From contig CM018890.1 of assembly GCA_009663005.1 (NCBI GenBank), forward strand, positions 16,245,066 to 16,255,065: DNA of 10,000 nt. The letters run 5' to 3'. Source of the stretch: Actinidia chinensis. Taxonomy: Eukaryota; Streptophyta; Magnoliopsida; Ericales; Actinidiaceae. The notes beneath the pieces are model-generated. The model saw nothing but the letters and a program-made list of their open reading frames with translations. It searched no databases and had not been told where the DNA came from. Below, one piece after another: positions 7,596 to 10,000 of the stretch. The position numbers and the translations under genes were made by a program. Numbering within the stretch: the first letter of the stretch is position 1; each line of letters opens with the position of its first letter.

Positions 7596-7787
7596 CTAAA
7601 CTTCTTTTTCAGATACGAGAATTGCATTAAGAAGGGACCCCATTAACTTCACAACACACGAAATATGTTTCGCCAGATCCAAATCTCTAGCCTTTCTAGC
7701 TAGTCCATTGGACACATGAGACTGACGGGAGAAATGAAAGCCTTTAGCCTCTTTAATAGGGCTATTGAATGATTCAATTATACAGGA
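7596..7787 (-). pseudogene. RNase H-like (RVT_3) C-terminal remnant in U2
   Basis: The minus strand is open from 7787 to a TAG at 7596-7598 (63 residues). It starts SCIIESFNSPIKEAKGFHF and continues QSHVSNGLARKARDLDL in the same frame as U0, then diverges into CVVKLMGSLLNAILVSEKEV. The change of C-terminus comes from a 19-bp deletion relative to U0 (GAAACATATTTCG here against GAAACAGTATCCG...AACATATTTCG there). Conserved frame over about 40 codons between two otherwise diverged copies supports descent from a real coding segment. There is no start codon, no catalytic half and no neighbouring domain, so it is a fragment. Confidence 0.4.
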
Positions 7788-8285
7788 TCATTAGATCCTC
7801 TAATTATTTAATTTCCTTCTCTTTTTTATACCAAAATCTTAATGCAAACACAACCTAAATATAACATAATATGAACACAAACAAATGTGGAAAGAGAAGA
7901 ATTCTCACCCTGTGATTTCTTACAATAATCCAAATAATCTATACCGGAATTTTACAAGTCATTCAATTTTATAGGTCATAATTTAAATTGGTAACTTTAT
8001 CTTAAATCCACGTCCCAAAAAATAGTACTCTATAGTTTAACGGCCTAATAGAGTAACTTGGTCCAAAAGAATAAAAGCCCTCGCATTAGGGGTGTTTAAA
8101 AAACTGATAGTATTGGTAAATCGGTTCAAACTGAATCACATGATTTGATTTGACTTTTTATTGTCTTAATGGCTCTAGTTTGGTTTGGTCCCGATAAAAA
8201 GAAAGAGAGAACTAGCCTATGCGATCCTAACTTTGGTTTTTTGTTTTAGAATTGCAATTCGAACTAAACTGAACTGATTTTTTAT

Positions 8286-8307
8286 GTATATGTGTGTGTA
8301 TGTATAT
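8286..8307. repeat. Short TG/TA microsatellite in D2
   Basis: The tract GTATATGTGTGTGTATGTAT replaces the GGTACGGGTGTTGATATC stretch of D1. It is an imperfect TG/TA microsatellite and a probable site of replication slippage. Confidence 0.6.
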
Positions 8308-8340
8308 TCAACCATAAGTCAAATTTTCCGTCGCTTGCAA

Positions 8341-8413
8341 ATCGGTTGTCCATCCTAAGTACTGACTCCACTCGCGTGCTACATCGGTGTCCATCCTAAG
8401 GTACTGAATCCAC
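8341..8413. repeat. Local 42-bp-period duplication in D2
   Basis: ATCGGTTGTCCATCCTAAGT (8341) recurs as ATCGGTGTCCATCCTAAGGT (8383), each followed by ACTGA(C/A)TCCAC. D1 has one corresponding motif (GTGTCAACCTAAGGTCCTGA at about 341), so the duplication arose in D2. Confidence 0.7.
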
Positions 8414-8852
8414 CACAGACATCTCTCTACATATTCGCTATAAACCATTGCACACTACCACCGCTGTGCAATTTGGATATCATGTTATTACTGAATTTTT
8501 CTACCAACAGGCTAGAACGAAAATCGAACCAAAATTAGACCCTTTTTGTAGTTCAGTTCCACATAGATTAATAGTTTGAATTGGTTCTCAATTTTTAAAA
8601 ATTGTTACAATTTGTTCAGTCGTTTCTGATTTTGCACTAATCCAATCTAATCCAAACCGTTTATGATCCGATAACTATAAGTGCTCAACTTGTAATGGAA
8701 CACATAAATGAACCGTCGCAAAAGAAAAGAAAAACTTAAAAAGACCAGACCAAAGAAGAGGGGGAAAATCAAATCAGTGAAAGTTTTTATTACAAACTGA
8801 TTCAACAAAAATGTACATCTTATCCGCCCTGAAACTTTGTAAAAACAAGGTT

Positions 8853-8963
8853 TCACACATTGACTAGACGAAGAATCGATTGATAGTTTTTACATGTTTT
8901 GGACACCACTATTGGCAAGAATTGAAGGGGGTGGGTCGCACCACCAATAGTGTTCGAGTCCTT
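8853..8963 (-). pseudogene. Second copy of the possible captured exon, disrupted
   Basis: This is the counterpart of the minus-strand fragment at 816-907. It keeps the acceptor-like CAG (8964-8966), PPSILANSGVQNM and the distal TGA, but has a 23-bp insertion near the start and lost bases after the CATGTTTT stretch that bring in an early TAA. It is not translatable as in D1. Confidence 0.25.
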
Positions 8964-9174
8964 CTGTCAATTGAAACATTAAATAAAGTTTGAATTACGT
9001 GTAACTAACCTTGAACTTCCCTTTCTTTCTAATAAATATTTCAAAAATATCATTTAACCTTTCCGACTTTTGAGATTATCATCAAGAAATTTTAGTATTC
9101 TAAGAAGAAAAAAAAGAAAGAACAATTTCTTATCTACTGATTTCGTTAAATTTGATAATAAAGTTTAATTTTAA

Positions 9175-9569
9175 GTAAATTTACATTAAAAGCACTTAAA
9201 AAGTAAGCTATTTAGATAATTATTTTTATAAAAAAAATATTTATTGATAAAAAAATAAAAATGAGGTAATTTATAAATAAATGGGAGTATTTTGAAAAAA
9301 AAAATCTATTTATTTTAATTGGTGTATAAAAAAAAGATAATAGAAGCTCTAATTATAAGTACAATCTTGGCATTTCTTAAAAAAAAAATAACTCCATAAA
9401 AAATTCTTGATAATAATTTAAAAAGTAAAAAAGATTAATAATTTTTTAAAATTACAGATGACTGTATCTATCAAAACCTCAGAACAAGTCGGTATAATTT
9501 TTGCATTTTTAAGGGTTGGGAGTTGGTTCACATCAATGAAAAGAATGACTTTAATTAATAGATGTACAT
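9175..9569. other. AT-rich spacer right of D2
   Basis: This stretch has long A and T runs, stop codons in every frame and no match to other parts of the window. It is unlike the sequence that follows D1, which marks 9174 as the right boundary of the duplication. I see no gene, promoter or element ends in it. Confidence 0.5.
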
Positions 9570-9572
9570 TAA

Positions 9573-9791
9573 GCTGCCGTTTGGCACCATCTTTTTTTGT
9601 TTTTTTCTGACTTTTTGGCTTAAAAGAAGCAGAAAAAAGCAATCAGAGTTGTCTTTTTTGCTTTTCTGTTTTGCTTTTTGGGCTTAATTTAGCTAAAGTA
9701 AAGTCTACAAAAGAAAAAAAATCAAAATTTTTTAGCTTTTTTGGTAGCAAGCTATAAAAAAAGCTTGGCTTTTAAGCATGACCAACGAACC
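9573..9791. mobile_element. MITE of the GGCTCCGTTTGG family, inverse orientation
   Basis: The element starts GCTGCCGTTTGGCACCATC and ends AAGCATGACCAACGAACC. Its reverse complement follows the order of the copies at 4359 and 6431: GTTGGTCATGCTTAAAAG, CTTTACTTTAGCTAAA, GACAACTCTGATTG, GATGGTGCCAAACGGCAGC. TAA lies on both sides (9570-9572 and 9792-9794), a 3-bp duplication typical of PIF/Harbinger MITEs. The interior is non-coding. It is an independent insertion, diverged from the two copies inside U. Confidence 0.7.
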
Positions 9792-9794
9792 TAA

Positions 9795-10000
9795 TGTGGG
9801 TAATGGACCACATGGTGTCAGTCATGTCACTGAGTAATAAAATTAAATACGCGTAATTAGACATGTATTATCAAATTGATATGCCAGTTGAGATTTTCGT
9901 ATTATTTAAAATATAAATGCATGCATATGAAACTTTTCTACTATGAGAGCTGTTTAGACGGGCGCGTCTACGTGGCAGCGCCCTATCCACCCATTTGGGT
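9795..10000. other. Right edge with possible promoter-like motifs
   Basis: This stretch has no open frame of note. It contains TATAAAT (9912-9918) overlapping TGCATGCA (9918-9925, an RY-type motif). The GC-rich final 50 bases include TACGTGGC (9969-9976), a G-box/ABRE-like core, within GGGCGC (9960-9965) ... GCGCCC (9978-9983), a 6-bp inverted repeat. The change in base composition may mark the beginning of another element or of a gene region beyond the window. Confidence 0.25.

Larger units (their letters stand above)
6125..8008. repeat. Tandem unit U2 (about 1.88 kb), the best preserved copy
   Basis: This is the third head-to-tail unit. It contains the leader (6125-6295), s1 with MITE, s2, a connector, the complete foldback and the RNase H-like remnant, and a tail that continues without break into a full D repeat at 8009. 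It lacks the extra 157-bp duplication of U1 and has far fewer frame-shifting indels, so it is the best template for the unit consensus. Confidence 0.85.
8009..9174. repeat. Direct repeat D, right copy (D2)
   Basis: This is the second copy of the block at 1-1110, in the same orientation and joined directly to the tail of U2. It is 56 bp longer. It has a TG-rich tract near 8286-8307, an extra copy of a ~31-bp motif at 8341-8413 and a 23-bp insertion at 8933-8955. Elsewhere differences are scattered substitutions and one-base indels. No coding capacity of its own is apparent. Confidence 0.85.

Noticed and set aside
8647..8856. Minus-strand frames at 8647-8856 and 9418-9642
   Set aside because: The first lies over the presumed 3' UTR of D and is not open in D1. 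The second runs from the AT-rich spacer into MITE sequence. Neither shows a domain or conservation.
1..10000. CRISPR array, bacterial operon, organellar DNA or viral genome
   Set aside because: There are no regularly spaced short repeats, no dense coding, no Shine-Dalgarno-preceded frames, no tRNA or rRNA and no plastid or mitochondrial genes. The content is plant-type nuclear repeats.

Overview
This window reads as AT-rich plant nuclear DNA, most likely intergenic repeat-rich DNA of a dicot. It contains terminally inverted MITEs, a probable Ty3/gypsy-type solo LTR ending in the plant-typical GGGTCGGGTCGTCACA, long A and T runs, and decayed protein-like fragments. I find no intact protein-coding gene, tRNA, rRNA or CRISPR. 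The short open frames are chance runs or remnants. The species cannot be named from the sequence.

Layout. A roughly 1.1-kb direct repeat (called D here) lies at both sides: D1 at 1-1110 and D2 at 8009-9174. Between them are a unique AT-rich spacer (1111-1631) and three head-to-tail copies of a modular unit (called U): U0 at about 1632-4036, U1 at 4058-6093 and U2 at 6125-8008. The U0/U1 and U1/U2 junctions each carry only the first 21-27 bp of D, while U2 runs into a full D. To the right of D2 are an AT-rich spacer (9175-9569), a MITE in inverse orientation (9573-9791) and a short right edge whose last 50 bases are GC-rich.

Each full U unit is itself composite. In plus order it has a leader (about 170 bp), a sub-repeat s1 interrupted by a ~207-bp MITE, a second sub-repeat s2, a ~180-bp connector, a ~260-bp foldback element with arms near 110 bp, and a block that on the minus strand resembles the C-terminal part of a plant RNase H-like (RVT_3) domain, followed by an AT-rich tail. 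U0 lacks the leader, s1 and the MITE, and its foldback is split by the 1.13-kb LTR. U1 has an extra 157-bp internal tandem duplication and unusually dense single-base indels.

History that can be inferred: the MITE entered s1 before U1 and U2 were copied, the LTR entered U0 after the foldback was in place, and unequal exchange probably expanded the array. Nothing suggests a functioning gene system. The interest is in the nested repeat architecture, the hairpin-forming foldbacks and the fragments of captured or transposon-derived coding sequence.
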